Assembly: GCF_028882255.1 (NCBI RefSeq)
Contig: NZ_JARBUY010000001.1
Location: 836,344 to 900,343, forward strand
Reading direction: 5' to 3'
Length of the DNA: 64,000 nucleotides
Source: Maribacter polysaccharolyticus
GTDB lineage: Bacteria; Bacteroidota; Bacteroidia; Flavobacteriales; Flavobacteriaceae
The translations under genes were made by a program, and so were the position numbers. Shown piece after piece: positions 27,290-36,501 of this stretch; position 1 is the first letter of the stretch; every line of letters starts with the position of its first letter. The notes beneath the pieces were generated by a model. The model searched no databases. It had not been told where the DNA came from and saw only the letters and a list, made by a program, of their open reading frames with translations.

Positions 27290-28870
27290 TTATAAATCCA
27301 TCCAAGTAACCTGCTCCCAATTCCCCTTTACATAATCTTGGGGCGTGCCTGGGGTCGACCTTCCATTTTTTATGACCTCGGTGATCTTTTGTTTTAGTCG
27401 CGCTACAATTTCGGGATGCTCAAAATATAGGTTCTTCGTTTCCGACGGATCTTTGGCTATGTTGTAAAGTTCATATACCGCTTCACCGGGTTCCACTTCT
27501 AGAAGAACCGGTTCCAATGAACCCCCGGAACCTCTGAGCAGGTTCAATTTCCAATCCCCTTCCCTGATCGAAAAATGACCGGTAAAAGAATGATGGATAA
27601 CGGGTCTGCTTTCATCATAGTCGTCGGGACCTTCGTTATTCAATAAAGGGTATAAACTATAACTGTCCTCCCCGGCATTCTCAGGGATGTCGGCTCCGAT
27701 AATATCGGCTATGGTAGCCAAATAATCGCTTTGGCAAACGGGATGGCCAATTTTTTGTCCCGCAGTGAATTTTTCCGGCCACCGCATTAAAAAGGGTACA
27801 TGATGGCCACCTTCATAAATATCCCGTTTGCCCCCTTTGAAATTCAATGCACTGTAATGTTGAAAGGTATCCCTTTGATACACATAATTCGTTTCCGCCC
27901 CATTATCGGAAGAGAAAATGACCAGTGTATTGTCTTCAATACCATTTTCCTTTAAGGCATCGAGTACCTGACCCACCCGATAATCAGTTTCCTCCATGAA
28001 ATCGCCATAGTTACCACAATTGCTTCGCCCTTGGAAATCGGGATGGGTACAATGCGGCAAATGGGGACTGGTCATAGGAAAATAAAGGAAAAAAGGCTTT
28101 CCGTTCTTGGCATCATCCGCTGATCTATTGATGTATTCCACCGCCTTATCCGCAAGGGTTTCGAGTACATATTCATCGTTGAAGGAAGGGGCTACCTCAA
28201 CATATCCTCTCTGATGTTCTTCTTGGTAAGGAGGGGTCATCCGGTACGTACGGGGTGTTACATCCATTTTCTTTTTGGTATATAATACCGGTGGATCGAT
28301 CACTTGGTCATTTTCCAAATAAGTAAGGATCCCATAGTTCATGGATGCCGCTATCCCGAAGAAGTAGTCGAACCCCTTTTCAATGGGTCCGTCTGTAAAC
28401 GGTTTTGACCAATCCCGGTTCTTGCCGACTTTTCCTTCAAACTCCATTTGTAAATGCCATTTACCTACCATGGCCGTATTGTACCCATTTTCTTTGAGTA
28501 AGGAGGCAATGGTCATTCGGTCTTTTTCTATCAAGCAAGGGCCATCGGCTCTTAAGACCCCTTTTTTAAGACTTGTTCTCCAACTATACCTTCCCGTCAA
28601 CAACGAATATCTCGAAGGCGTACATACGGCATCACTACTATGTCCGTCAGTAAAAACAACACCCTCATTGGCAATCCTATCCATGTTCGGGGTCTTGAAT
28701 TTGGCATCGGGGTTGAGTGCCCCGACGTCGCCATACCCTTGGTCATCGGTATATATAATAACGATATTGGGTTTGCTATTGGTTTTTTCGGGCTTAGAAG
28801 AACAAGAACAGAGACAAAACAAAGCCCCACAGAAAACAATGGCAATTGTGATTGAACGTAATTTTAACAT
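27290..28870 (-). CDS. Sulfatase (S1 family, arylsulfatase-type), lipoprotein
   Basis: A 526-residue S1 sulfatase with an SPII-type signal rich in cysteine (LCLCSCSS). The metal site begins with IIYTDDQGYGDVG; the formylglycine motif is Cys83 in AVCTPSRYSLLTGRYSWR; then VGKWHL and the C-terminal-side SSDNGAETN metal ligands. The Cys must be converted to formylglycine by a maturase, which is not encoded here. It should remove a sulfate ester from the PUL substrate. The neighbouring SGNH hydrolase gene follows the same direction with a 50-bp gap. The ATG at 28870 is preferred; 28891 is an alternative. Confidence 0.93.
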   Translation of the reverse strand: MLKLRSITIAIVFCGALFCLCSCSSKPEKTNSKPNIVIIYTDDQGYGDVGALNPDAKFKTPNMDRIANEGVVFTDGHSSDAVCTPSRYSLLTGRYSWRTSLKKGVLRADGPCLIEKDRMTIASLLKENGYNTAMVGKWHLQMEFEGKVGKNRDWSKPFTDGPIEKGFDYFFGIAASMNYGILTYLENDQVIDPPVLYTKKKMDVTPRTYRMTPPYQEEHQRGYVEVAPSFNDEYVLETLADKAVEYINRSADDAKNGKPFFLYFPMTSPHLPHCTHPDFQGRSNCGNYGDFMEETDYRVGQVLDALKENGIEDNTLVIFSSDNGAETNYVYQRDTFQHYSALNFKGGKRDIYEGGHHVPFLMRWPEKFTAGQKIGHPVCQSDYLATIADIIGADIPENAGEDSYSLYPLLNNEGPDDYDESRPVIHHSFTGHFSIREGDWKLNLLRGSGGSLEPVLLEVEPGEAVYELYNIAKDPSETKNLYFEHPEIVARLKQKITEVIKNGRSTPGTPQDYVKGNWEQVTWMDL

Positions 28871-28922
28871 ACGGATTGGTATTAGCATCATTATAGAAAA
28901 ATATTTAATTTTTGTAAATCGA

Positions 28923-29723
28923 TCATAAATTTTCAGCGATTATACGGGCCACTTCCTTTCCTTGCTCGGTGGATCCCAATTCATTGTAATGGACGTTCCC
29001 GGGTTCTTGGGCCCAAGCTTTACGCTGTGGCAGGGTAAACGCATAAAGGTCGTTTATCTCAATTTCCGGATATTGCTCCAATACTTCCCTAGCGGCCGTA
29101 TTGAATTTTATGCTATCGCCACTATATCTCCCTTTTGCATTTTCAGGGACCGGTGTTGTAGTTGCAAAAACCAATTTTGCTTCCGGATAGTTCGATTTCA
29201 GGTACTTACAGATCTTATCAAGATTTTCTTTATAAACTCCAATGGATGACACTTGTTCACCATTTTTATCCAAGTGCTTCCCACTAAGATATTTTAGGTC
29301 ATGTAGCCCTACATTGAAATGAATCAAGTCCCATTTAAAATTCCATCCTTTACGTAAGTAAGGTTGAAACATGGTGGCGTTCATTTTATCCATATTCGGT
29401 ATGAATTGTTGACTGGACCCACCATTCTTGTACAAACGGAATACAGTGGCTTTTTCTTCCAAACTTTTCCTTACGGCTGGCGTATAGCCTATTGAAATTG
29501 AGTCTCCATATAATAGTACATTGGGTGTTTTCCTTACCGGATGCACATATTCAAAGGCATCTGTCTTATAGACCGTACCTATAGCGCCGCATAAGTCGCC
29601 CCAAACCGATTTACAGGTTTCATAATCACTTTTCTTGGAATTGATTCCTGCATATGCGGCAGGTGCCATTCCCATTCCCAAAGCACCATACCCTAATAAA
29701 CTTATAAACCTTTTACGCTCCAT
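28923..29723 (-). CDS. SGNH/GDSL-family hydrolase (probable carbohydrate esterase)
   Basis: A 266-residue protein with an N-terminal Tat-like or Sec signal (MERKRFISLLGYG...AYA). The SGNH blocks are visible: Ser75 in LLYGDSISIG, a Gly at NGGSS, Asn in HFNVGLHDLK, and the catalytic Asp/His in PGNVHYNELGS near the C-terminus. The length suits a single-domain GDSL esterase. Acetyl or other acyl ester removal from polysaccharide is the likely role in this context. Confidence 0.85.
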   Translation of the reverse strand: MERKRFISLLGYGALGMGMAPAAYAGINSKKSDYETCKSVWGDLCGAIGTVYKTDAFEYVHPVRKTPNVLLYGDSISIGYTPAVRKSLEEKATVFRLYKNGGSSQQFIPNMDKMNATMFQPYLRKGWNFKWDLIHFNVGLHDLKYLSGKHLDKNGEQVSSIGVYKENLDKICKYLKSNYPEAKLVFATTTPVPENAKGRYSGDSIKFNTAAREVLEQYPEIEINDLYAFTLPQRKAWAQEPGNVHYNELGSTEQGKEVARIIAENL

Positions 29724-29817
29724 TTTCTTATGTGCTTTCTGTCATCATCAGCTTTAACGATGATCCTAACAGTCCCTCGGCAATATCCAGTCCTTTTATA
29801 TGGCCTAAAATCGCTCT

Positions 29818-31173
29818 CTATATTTGTTTTATTTTTATTTGCTTGCCCTCATTCCCGATAACCTTACCATCGGTAATGATTTCACAATTACTGGCCTTAG
29901 GACCAATTTTTATGGGCATTCCGGTTTCATTCCTTAATTGTAACCCAATGGTTTCCCCTTCGTCAAAAGGTGACATGGACTCACCATGCATAGGGTGTGT
30001 ATACCCAATTAATATGGGCAGTTCTTTTTTCCTTCTTTTGCCTTGGGCAGATTTCAATACCACCTCGTTATTTGTTCCTTGAACAGTGACCAAGGCATGC
30101 ACCAATCGGTCTGATTCCGCGGAATCGACAATTAATTCCACATCAACATTACTTCCTTCCACAAACAACAACGGGCCATAATTGGCATCGCCCTTGCAAT
30201 TTTTCAAAACGGCGTCATCGCCCACCCAATAAGCCCTTTCGGTACCGATAGTCGTACAATTTTCAAGGCGTACCCCAGTGTTTGTCCGTAATTCGAAACC
30301 AGCCCGGGTATTTTTTGCCGTACAATTCTTAAAATGAATGTTTTTGATCGGTCCATAAGTACGGAAACCGTCCTCGCATAATGATTTCATATAGCCGGGC
30401 GTAACCACATACTTACCTTCACGGTTCTTTGTCCATGTTCGGAAGTTCACATCGTATGCAGGGCCCGATGTTTCTGCAAGAATATCGTCGGTTGAACGTA
30501 CGACACCCTCTGCGTAGCAATCCTCGAAATACACATTCTCCGCATTTCGTTGCACAAAAAAACAATGTCCAAAAGAACGATTGTACAATTTGCACCTGTA
30601 GAGTTTGGTATCGCTCCCAGTGACCAAGAGACCACTGTGCTTTTTATGGCGAATGACGGTTTCCTTCGCTTTCCCTTTACCGAATAAATCGCCATAACCG
30701 TAAGGAAATGAACCTGAAACATACAAGGTAATGTCATTAAGGGTATTCCCTTTTCCTGCCACCTGAAGTACCGTTCCCCCTGGTGAAGTTCCTTCGCCCT
30801 TACATCGTAATGTGAGTCCGTTGAAGGTATTATCGCTACCGGTTATCAAGAATTCATCACTATGGATGGGAGGTTTCAAGGCGGTACGCAATTTGGTATC
30901 CACTTCAATTTCCACCCCTTCCAAATGGAACACGTTGTTGTTTCCACTAAAGGTGATATACGAAAATTCGTTTCGCTCATGACGGCCCCACATTGAATCG
31001 ATGGTCAAATAATCGGTTAACCGATAAACCCCGGGCGCCATTGTTATGACATTGCCGCTTTTGGATGCATATTCGGCCAACTCCCTTACGCTATTGATCT
31101 TTATATCCGTAGCATGTAGGGCTGTAGAAATACATAACAGTCCGATAATCAAAATGGTAAGCCGTTTTTTCAT
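29818..31173 (-). CDS. Secreted right-handed beta-helix protein, paralog 1 of 4
   Basis: A 451-residue exported protein (signal peptide about 1-21, ending LHA) that opens with TDIKINSVRELAEYASKSGN and APGVYRLTDYLTIDS, then becomes an Asn-rich repetitive beta-helix. It belongs to a four-member set in this window (also 32289, 49564, 56455). The shared core is KHSGL, SFGHCFFVQ, an FEDCYAEG segment and VRSTDDILAETSGPAY, then MKSLCEDGFRTY. The invariant His, Arg and Glu in this core are candidate active-site residues. I know of no named family with this pattern. Right-handed beta-helix proteins in such loci are often lyases or glycosidases, and kduI/kduD in the cluster imply a lyase somewhere. The ATG at 31173 is chosen for its signal peptide. 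Confidence 0.8.
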   Translation of the reverse strand: MKKRLTILIIGLLCISTALHATDIKINSVRELAEYASKSGNVITMAPGVYRLTDYLTIDSMWGRHERNEFSYITFSGNNNVFHLEGVEIEVDTKLRTALKPPIHSDEFLITGSDNTFNGLTLRCKGEGTSPGGTVLQVAGKGNTLNDITLYVSGSFPYGYGDLFGKGKAKETVIRHKKHSGLLVTGSDTKLYRCKLYNRSFGHCFFVQRNAENVYFEDCYAEGVVRSTDDILAETSGPAYDVNFRTWTKNREGKYVVTPGYMKSLCEDGFRTYGPIKNIHFKNCTAKNTRAGFELRTNTGVRLENCTTIGTERAYWVGDDAVLKNCKGDANYGPLLFVEGSNVDVELIVDSAESDRLVHALVTVQGTNNEVVLKSAQGKRRKKELPILIGYTHPMHGESMSPFDEGETIGLQLRNETGMPIKIGPKASNCEIITDGKVIGNEGKQIKIKQI

Positions 31174-31253
31174 TTTAAAAAAAATTGATACTAAGTATTC
31201 TTTTACTTGGGGGAGCTTCTTATTTCCCAATTCCCTTATCATTAACAAGCCTT

Positions 31254-32249
31254 TTATGGCCTCATCGTATTCGTTTCATAAAACCCATAGAAATAACTCC
31301 ACCTGAATTCCTCCCCTGGCTCAACCTTTATCTCTAAATGCGGTTCAGGACACAAGGTTCTGGCCGTACCCCAAAGTCTTAATCTGGATAGCGGTCGGTC
31401 CCCTGAGAGTTTTACTCCTGCACCGGTATGAAGATTTTCAACTTTAATATCAAAATCTTCAACACCATTCGTTAATCCCTCCAGATATTTGCACGCGATG
31501 GACTCGTCTCCCTCTAAATCCCTTAAAAAAGTCAATTTATTCCCTTGTAGCTCAAAAGCATCCCCTAGCCCCCTTCCCGTTCCGGAAACATCAACTGGAA
31601 AAGTCATTTCAAAATCCTTACCAATAGACTGATTGTCAATTACAAAGAAATTGTGGTTGAAACCTATGGTTTTAATACGCTTGCTGCCCGTGTTTTTTAA
31701 ACGATGTTCGATCACCATCTTCGGTTGGCCCGGTATCAGCTGAACGATCTTGGTATACTCATAGGAATATGTTCCACTGTTTATACGCTGCACCAAGCGG
31801 ACCTCATTCTTCTTTGTAATTAATTTCCATTCGCCGGGATCAACAATGGTATACTGTTTAAACGGACTATATGCTTCATTAGTAGGTTTTTTAATTATAC
31901 CTACGCCGAGCTTTACAAAATCGCTTCCTGGATCCACTTCATTATAATTGAATGGGGAATACGCTTCCACAGGTCCCATAATCGTCGCAAAGGGAGGGGG
32001 ATCATCATCATCGAACCATTGTCCGAAATACGTATGTCCCTTATATTCCAAACTGGAAATTATGCCCGACCAGTCAAATCTTGTCCCTTTATAGTACCCG
32101 ATTTCGGCATCCGGCAGAAAAAGTCGGGCCGTAAGGATATCATTGGTGATTTCAGCCTGAGGGTATTTTTCTAACTGACAGTTTCCACTGAACACACCAA
32201 GGAACATAACAAAAACAATGCTAACCACCTTCTTGAAAAAACTGCCCAT
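31254..32249 (-). CDS. Secreted protein of unknown function, possible mutarotase-fold
   Basis: A 331-residue exported protein (signal about 1-25, ending SGNCQ) lying between beta-helix paralogs 1 and 2. The body has an all-beta character with EIGYYKGTRFDWSGIISSLEY, GHTYFGQWFDDDD, a middle VIEHRLKNTGSKRIKT, NHNFFVIDNQ and a C-terminal RLWGTARTLCPEPHLEIKVE. The arrangement resembles the galactose-mutarotase/aldose-1-epimerase beta-sandwich superfamily, with conserved His and Arg/Glu residues, but I cannot assign a reaction. It may act on the product released by its beta-helix neighbours. Confidence 0.55.
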   Translation of the reverse strand: MGSFFKKVVSIVFVMFLGVFSGNCQLEKYPQAEITNDILTARLFLPDAEIGYYKGTRFDWSGIISSLEYKGHTYFGQWFDDDDPPPFATIMGPVEAYSPFNYNEVDPGSDFVKLGVGIIKKPTNEAYSPFKQYTIVDPGEWKLITKKNEVRLVQRINSGTYSYEYTKIVQLIPGQPKMVIEHRLKNTGSKRIKTIGFNHNFFVIDNQSIGKDFEMTFPVDVSGTGRGLGDAFELQGNKLTFLRDLEGDESIACKYLEGLTNGVEDFDIKVENLHTGAGVKLSGDRPLSRLRLWGTARTLCPEPHLEIKVEPGEEFRWSYFYGFYETNTMRP

Positions 32250-32288
32250 CTTCTTGACCTCTTTATTTCTAACCCGATATAAACCTGA

Positions 32289-33626
32289 TTAATCTATTTC
32301 TATTATTTTAATATTCTCTCCTTGGTTACTATCGATTACTCCATTTGTAGTCACAACACAATTATTGGCTTTTTCACCAATAAGAACAGGAAGAAATGTC
32401 ATATTCTTGATTTTTATGTTTTCCGCAGCTTTTGGAGGAATTGGAGATGCAATTTCCCCTGAACCTGGCATACCATAACCGAGCATGATCGGGATTGCTT
32501 TCTTACGATTATCCGTATCCGAGGTTTTAATCGATACTTCATGCCCGATTCCACAAATGGTTGCGACGGCATGGACTTTCATTTCTGATTCACCTGGCAT
32601 CAAGGTTAAGTCTATCTTTGAAGGTTCGTCCCCAACAAGATAAATCAACGGGCCATATTTCGCATCACCTTTACAGTCTTTGGTGACCGCATTATTCAAA
32701 TAGTATCCACGTTCACATGCAATCGCTTCACAATTCATCAATGACACCTTTGCCAAGGCAAAGCCAACCCTCATGTTCTTTGCCACACAATTGACCACGG
32801 TCACACTACCCGTACTATAGGTTCGAAATCCACATTCATTCAAGGACTTCATATAGTCTGGCTGAATTTTTTTCTCCCCCGTATAGCTTGTATAAATGGA
32901 TGCAAAATTGTTTTCAAAAGCTGGACCCGAAGTCTCAGCAAGCATCTCATTGGTCGATCTAATCTCTCCTTCTGCGTAGCAGTCTTCAAAATAGGTATTA
33001 TCACCACCTTGGATAAAAAAGGCATGACCGAATGAACGCATATAAACCTTACAGGCATATAATTTGGTATTGTACCCCGTAACCAAAAGTCCACTGTGTT
33101 TTTTATGCTTTATAATACTTTTTCGTCCTTTACCGAGGTAATCCCCATAACCATATGGGAATGACCCCTTTACATGAAGGGTGATATTTTTGAGTATATT
33201 ATTTTTTCCGCCAACAACAAGAGAAGCGGCACCCAGGGCTGTACCCTCACCTATATATTTTATGGTAAGTCCCTGAAAAGTATTATCGCTTCCGGTTATT
33301 AAAAACTCACTATTGTGAAGTGGGGCATTTAGCGCTTCACGCAATGAATTATCAACCTCTAATTTTACTCCCTCAAGATTAAAGACATTATTATCCCCAC
33401 TGAATGTGATAAAAGAATACAATTTACGTTCACTACGAACGCTCATGGAATCGATTGTTAAAAAATCGGTCAAGGGATAAACCCCAGGTGCCATTGTAAC
33501 CTCATTCCCACTTTTGGATGCATAGGTAACCAGCTCCTGTATACTGTTGATCTTTATCTCTGTAGCATGTACGGCAACTGAAATAAACAACATTGTAATT
33601 ACAAAAATATTCCGTTTTTTCCCCAT
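32289..33626 (-). CDS. Secreted right-handed beta-helix protein, paralog 2 of 4
   Basis: A 445-residue exported protein (signal about 1-20, ending VHA) and the closest relative of paralog 1: TEIKINSIQELVTYASKSGN, APGVYPLTDFLTIDSM, GSFPYGYGDYLGKG, KHSGLLVTGYNTKLYACKV, SFGHAFFIQGG, FEDCYAEG, EIRSTNEMLAETSGPAF and YMKSLNECGFRTY. Two paralogs flanking the unknown 331-residue gene suggest local duplication. The ATG at 33626 is preferred over 33647. Function as for paralog 1: candidate novel lyase or glycosidase. Confidence 0.8.
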   Translation of the reverse strand: MGKKRNIFVITMLFISVAVHATEIKINSIQELVTYASKSGNEVTMAPGVYPLTDFLTIDSMSVRSERKLYSFITFSGDNNVFNLEGVKLEVDNSLREALNAPLHNSEFLITGSDNTFQGLTIKYIGEGTALGAASLVVGGKNNILKNITLHVKGSFPYGYGDYLGKGRKSIIKHKKHSGLLVTGYNTKLYACKVYMRSFGHAFFIQGGDNTYFEDCYAEGEIRSTNEMLAETSGPAFENNFASIYTSYTGEKKIQPDYMKSLNECGFRTYSTGSVTVVNCVAKNMRVGFALAKVSLMNCEAIACERGYYLNNAVTKDCKGDAKYGPLIYLVGDEPSKIDLTLMPGESEMKVHAVATICGIGHEVSIKTSDTDNRKKAIPIMLGYGMPGSGEIASPIPPKAAENIKIKNMTFLPVLIGEKANNCVVTTNGVIDSNQGENIKIIEID

Positions 33627-33707
33627 TTTAAATATGCATTGACTCATTGCTCTTTTGTTTTCCTTTTACTGGTTTGAGAGACCGTATTGTTTCTTCATCA
33701 TAGCCCA

Positions 33708-36428
33708 TCAGTCCATGAGCATGTCCCAATTGCCACCAAAGTATGCTTTGTTGATTTTCTCAACATCCAAATTTTTATTTTCGGACATGGTTTTATACAT
33801 CAAATCCATATAGATGTAGAACTGTAACCAGTATCCATATTGGTATTTCTGATTTTCCGATTTTGGGTTTTTCATCAAAGCGTACCAGGAAGTATTCAAT
33901 CCATACGCCTCTGCCACACGGATGGCTTTTTCTGCCTTTTTCCAGATGTCATTGGACATTGTCGTGTGTAGTTTCCTATAATCCCCATAACCCATTTTTG
34001 AGGTATTGATGATTTCACATTGGTCATCAATTCCCAGATCCTTGAGTAAAATCGTTCTTTCGAATCGTTTATCCCCATCAATATCCATTTCGATTTTATC
34101 CAAAAAACCATTGTTGTCGGTATCCTCATATTTGAATGTACCAAAAGGATGGAATTCTTTTTGCAAACGCTCCCATCTTGGGGTATACTCATTGTAAAGA
34201 CCTCCCCAGCCTTGATAGGAATATGCCAATTGGTCAATACGCCAACATCCCCATTCGGCACCATATAAATGAAGCCGTCCGTCGAATTTTGAGATATACA
34301 AATTCGCATTCCCACTATTATCCAAATCCCATTCGCCCCGATCACCGATGGCATCGGCCTGCTGATTATTGTCCAAACCGCCGTTCTTCAGTCCGGTTTT
34401 AAAAGGATCAAGGGGATCGTAAAATTCCACCCTTTCCCAGCGCTCACAATCGTCGTCTTCATCGTATACAAAATAGATCTCATCCCATTCGCCCCGATCA
34501 TAGGTCAAATCCAATACGTTGTTATGATCCGGATATAATAATTCCGTGATCTTTCTCCAGCGCGAATCAATAAAAAACGAATCGGCCTCTACAACCCTAC
34601 TGTTTTTAAATTCATGCACCTGATCCATATAATTGAACCCTTTGCCCGTAAAACGGAAGGACATGTCAAAATCAAATTCATTACCGGGAGCATTGTCATT
34701 ATCCATGTCGTAAGTAACTGCGACCAAGCCAGCGTTACCCGTTAAATGCAGCCCTTCCCCAGTGGGTTTATCACTGCCTCCTTTATATCTATCCAGAACA
34801 CGTACGGCCATATCCGACAGGCCATCGTCATCTTGGTCAAAAAACAAGAAAGGGTTTTCCCAATTTAGACGTACATCATCCATGAAATATGTGGATGCAT
34901 GTATTTTCAGAAAGGTACTTTGGCCATTATAGTCCTCCATGAAATTAGAACTTCCTTCATGCAACCAGGCCCGTAGTTTAAAGGTATTCCAATCGATATA
35001 ATTAAAGACATTGTCGTTATCGGTATCCAAAACCCACATATAGTGCTGACCGGGTCCGGACATCTTTGATACCTCCCGTTCCGAATTTTCCACTAAAACC
35101 TGCATGTCGGCTTTTCCATCCCCATCGGTATCGATCCAATCTACGGCCAGGTCACCGTAATCCCCGTATTTACCGTCTTTATTTACATCAACCATAACGC
35201 AATCGCTATCCGTATCTCCTTCAATATCCCCAACTTTTAAATCGTCGTCGTCATCAATCCACTGAACCGGTGTGTTATGAATGGTGATGGTACGGAGGAT
35301 ATCGGGATCACCATCTTGATCCAAATCGATATACGTTGGCTGATAACCTATGGGTGCCGGAGGTAGACGAAAGGGAACCAAGGGCGTATCATTGTTCCAA
35401 TAAGCGTTCTTCGACATTGGACCTTCTTTTTGATCATTGCGGTTTTGGGGTTGCAATGGAACATTCGTTTCCTTTAAATGGGAAAGGATAAACGTAGCAG
35501 CATGATCGTTAATTTCCTCCATGGATGGTGAGATGTCCTGTCCTTTAAAAACATGCCCGGCATTTTTAACCGTCAATAACTGTACATCCGCATTTTTTTC
35601 GGCTGCCACCTCTTTCATATAAATCGAGTTGATTATCGGAAGCGTTGTATCCTGATCACCATGAAGCAATAATATAGGTGGACTACTCTCTTTTAAAAGT
35701 TCGGTTGGACTAAGCAAGCGTGCCAATTCCGGTTTCTCATGTAACGGTGCCCCTAAAAGTCGAACAAAAAGCTTCCCGTCCTCAAATATGGATCCGGGTC
35801 GAATGTCGGGATTCACACATGAGGTAAACGGAAAATACGAGGCCACACATTTAAATTTGGGGGAAACGCCCTTTAATAGTGGATCACCTTGGAAATCAAC
35901 ATCGTTCCCTAAAGCGGTCACCAAGCTAAGATGCCCCCCTGCAGAGCCACCCCAAATGCCATACCGTTCCATATCCAATTTATATTTTTCAGCATTTTTC
36001 AAGAGAAACCGAGCGGCATCCTTAGCATCGACGACGGCATCATAAGCCGTTGAAGAGCCACGGGCTAAGCGGTATTCAATAGTGAAGCATATCACCCCAT
36101 TATCAAGAAGGGATCGTAAAGTTCCCAAAAATGGCTTTTTCAATATATTGTATTTACTGCCACCTGCCCAACCGCCCCCATGGACATACAGCATCCAGGG
36201 ATTTCTTTCCTGGATTTTGTCTGGATCTGGGTAGAAAACGGTCATGTTCAATTCCATGCCATCCACCGTTTTGTAGACCACGACCTCTTTATGGCCAAAG
36301 GTGTCAAGAATCCCTTGCTCCTTGGCAGTTTGGCCATATACCATTGATTGACTGCCTATTAAAAACACACCTAATAGAAATATGCTATGTACTAACAGGG
36401 TTATTGTAGATTGAATGCGATTTTTCAT
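33708..36428 (-). CDS. Alpha/beta-hydrolase fused to a ~560-residue Asp-rich C-terminal region
   Basis: A 906-residue exported protein. Residues about 45-320 are an alpha/beta-hydrolase of the acyl-esterase type: oxyanion motif YVHGGGW (81-87), nucleophile Ser162 in GGSAGG, Asp about 258-260 in LLHGDQD, and His292 in NAGHVF. The rest (about 345-906) is unrecognised. It is rich in acidic loops such as DLDQDGDPD, DTDGDGKAD, DQDDDGLSD and DTDNNGFLD, which look like calcium-binding loops, together with aromatic segments. An esterase joined to a large calcium-stabilised module, possibly binding or cleaving carbohydrate, is the simplest reading. Nothing suggests a frameshift: the frame is continuous. 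Confidence 0.75.
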   Translation of the reverse strand: MKNRIQSTITLLVHSIFLLGVFLIGSQSMVYGQTAKEQGILDTFGHKEVVVYKTVDGMELNMTVFYPDPDKIQERNPWMLYVHGGGWAGGSKYNILKKPFLGTLRSLLDNGVICFTIEYRLARGSSTAYDAVVDAKDAARFLLKNAEKYKLDMERYGIWGGSAGGHLSLVTALGNDVDFQGDPLLKGVSPKFKCVASYFPFTSCVNPDIRPGSIFEDGKLFVRLLGAPLHEKPELARLLSPTELLKESSPPILLLHGDQDTTLPIINSIYMKEVAAEKNADVQLLTVKNAGHVFKGQDISPSMEEINDHAATFILSHLKETNVPLQPQNRNDQKEGPMSKNAYWNNDTPLVPFRLPPAPIGYQPTYIDLDQDGDPDILRTITIHNTPVQWIDDDDDLKVGDIEGDTDSDCVMVDVNKDGKYGDYGDLAVDWIDTDGDGKADMQVLVENSEREVSKMSGPGQHYMWVLDTDNDNVFNYIDWNTFKLRAWLHEGSSNFMEDYNGQSTFLKIHASTYFMDDVRLNWENPFLFFDQDDDGLSDMAVRVLDRYKGGSDKPTGEGLHLTGNAGLVAVTYDMDNDNAPGNEFDFDMSFRFTGKGFNYMDQVHEFKNSRVVEADSFFIDSRWRKITELLYPDHNNVLDLTYDRGEWDEIYFVYDEDDDCERWERVEFYDPLDPFKTGLKNGGLDNNQQADAIGDRGEWDLDNSGNANLYISKFDGRLHLYGAEWGCWRIDQLAYSYQGWGGLYNEYTPRWERLQKEFHPFGTFKYEDTDNNGFLDKIEMDIDGDKRFERTILLKDLGIDDQCEIINTSKMGYGDYRKLHTTMSNDIWKKAEKAIRVAEAYGLNTSWYALMKNPKSENQKYQYGYWLQFYIYMDLMYKTMSENKNLDVEKINKAYFGGNWDMLMD

Positions 36429-36501
36429 AATAATGTTCTAGGATTACCGAATAGATTTGCTGTTTAGCCTTTACCTTTCTTCTTTACAATGGTTACGAAA
36501 C

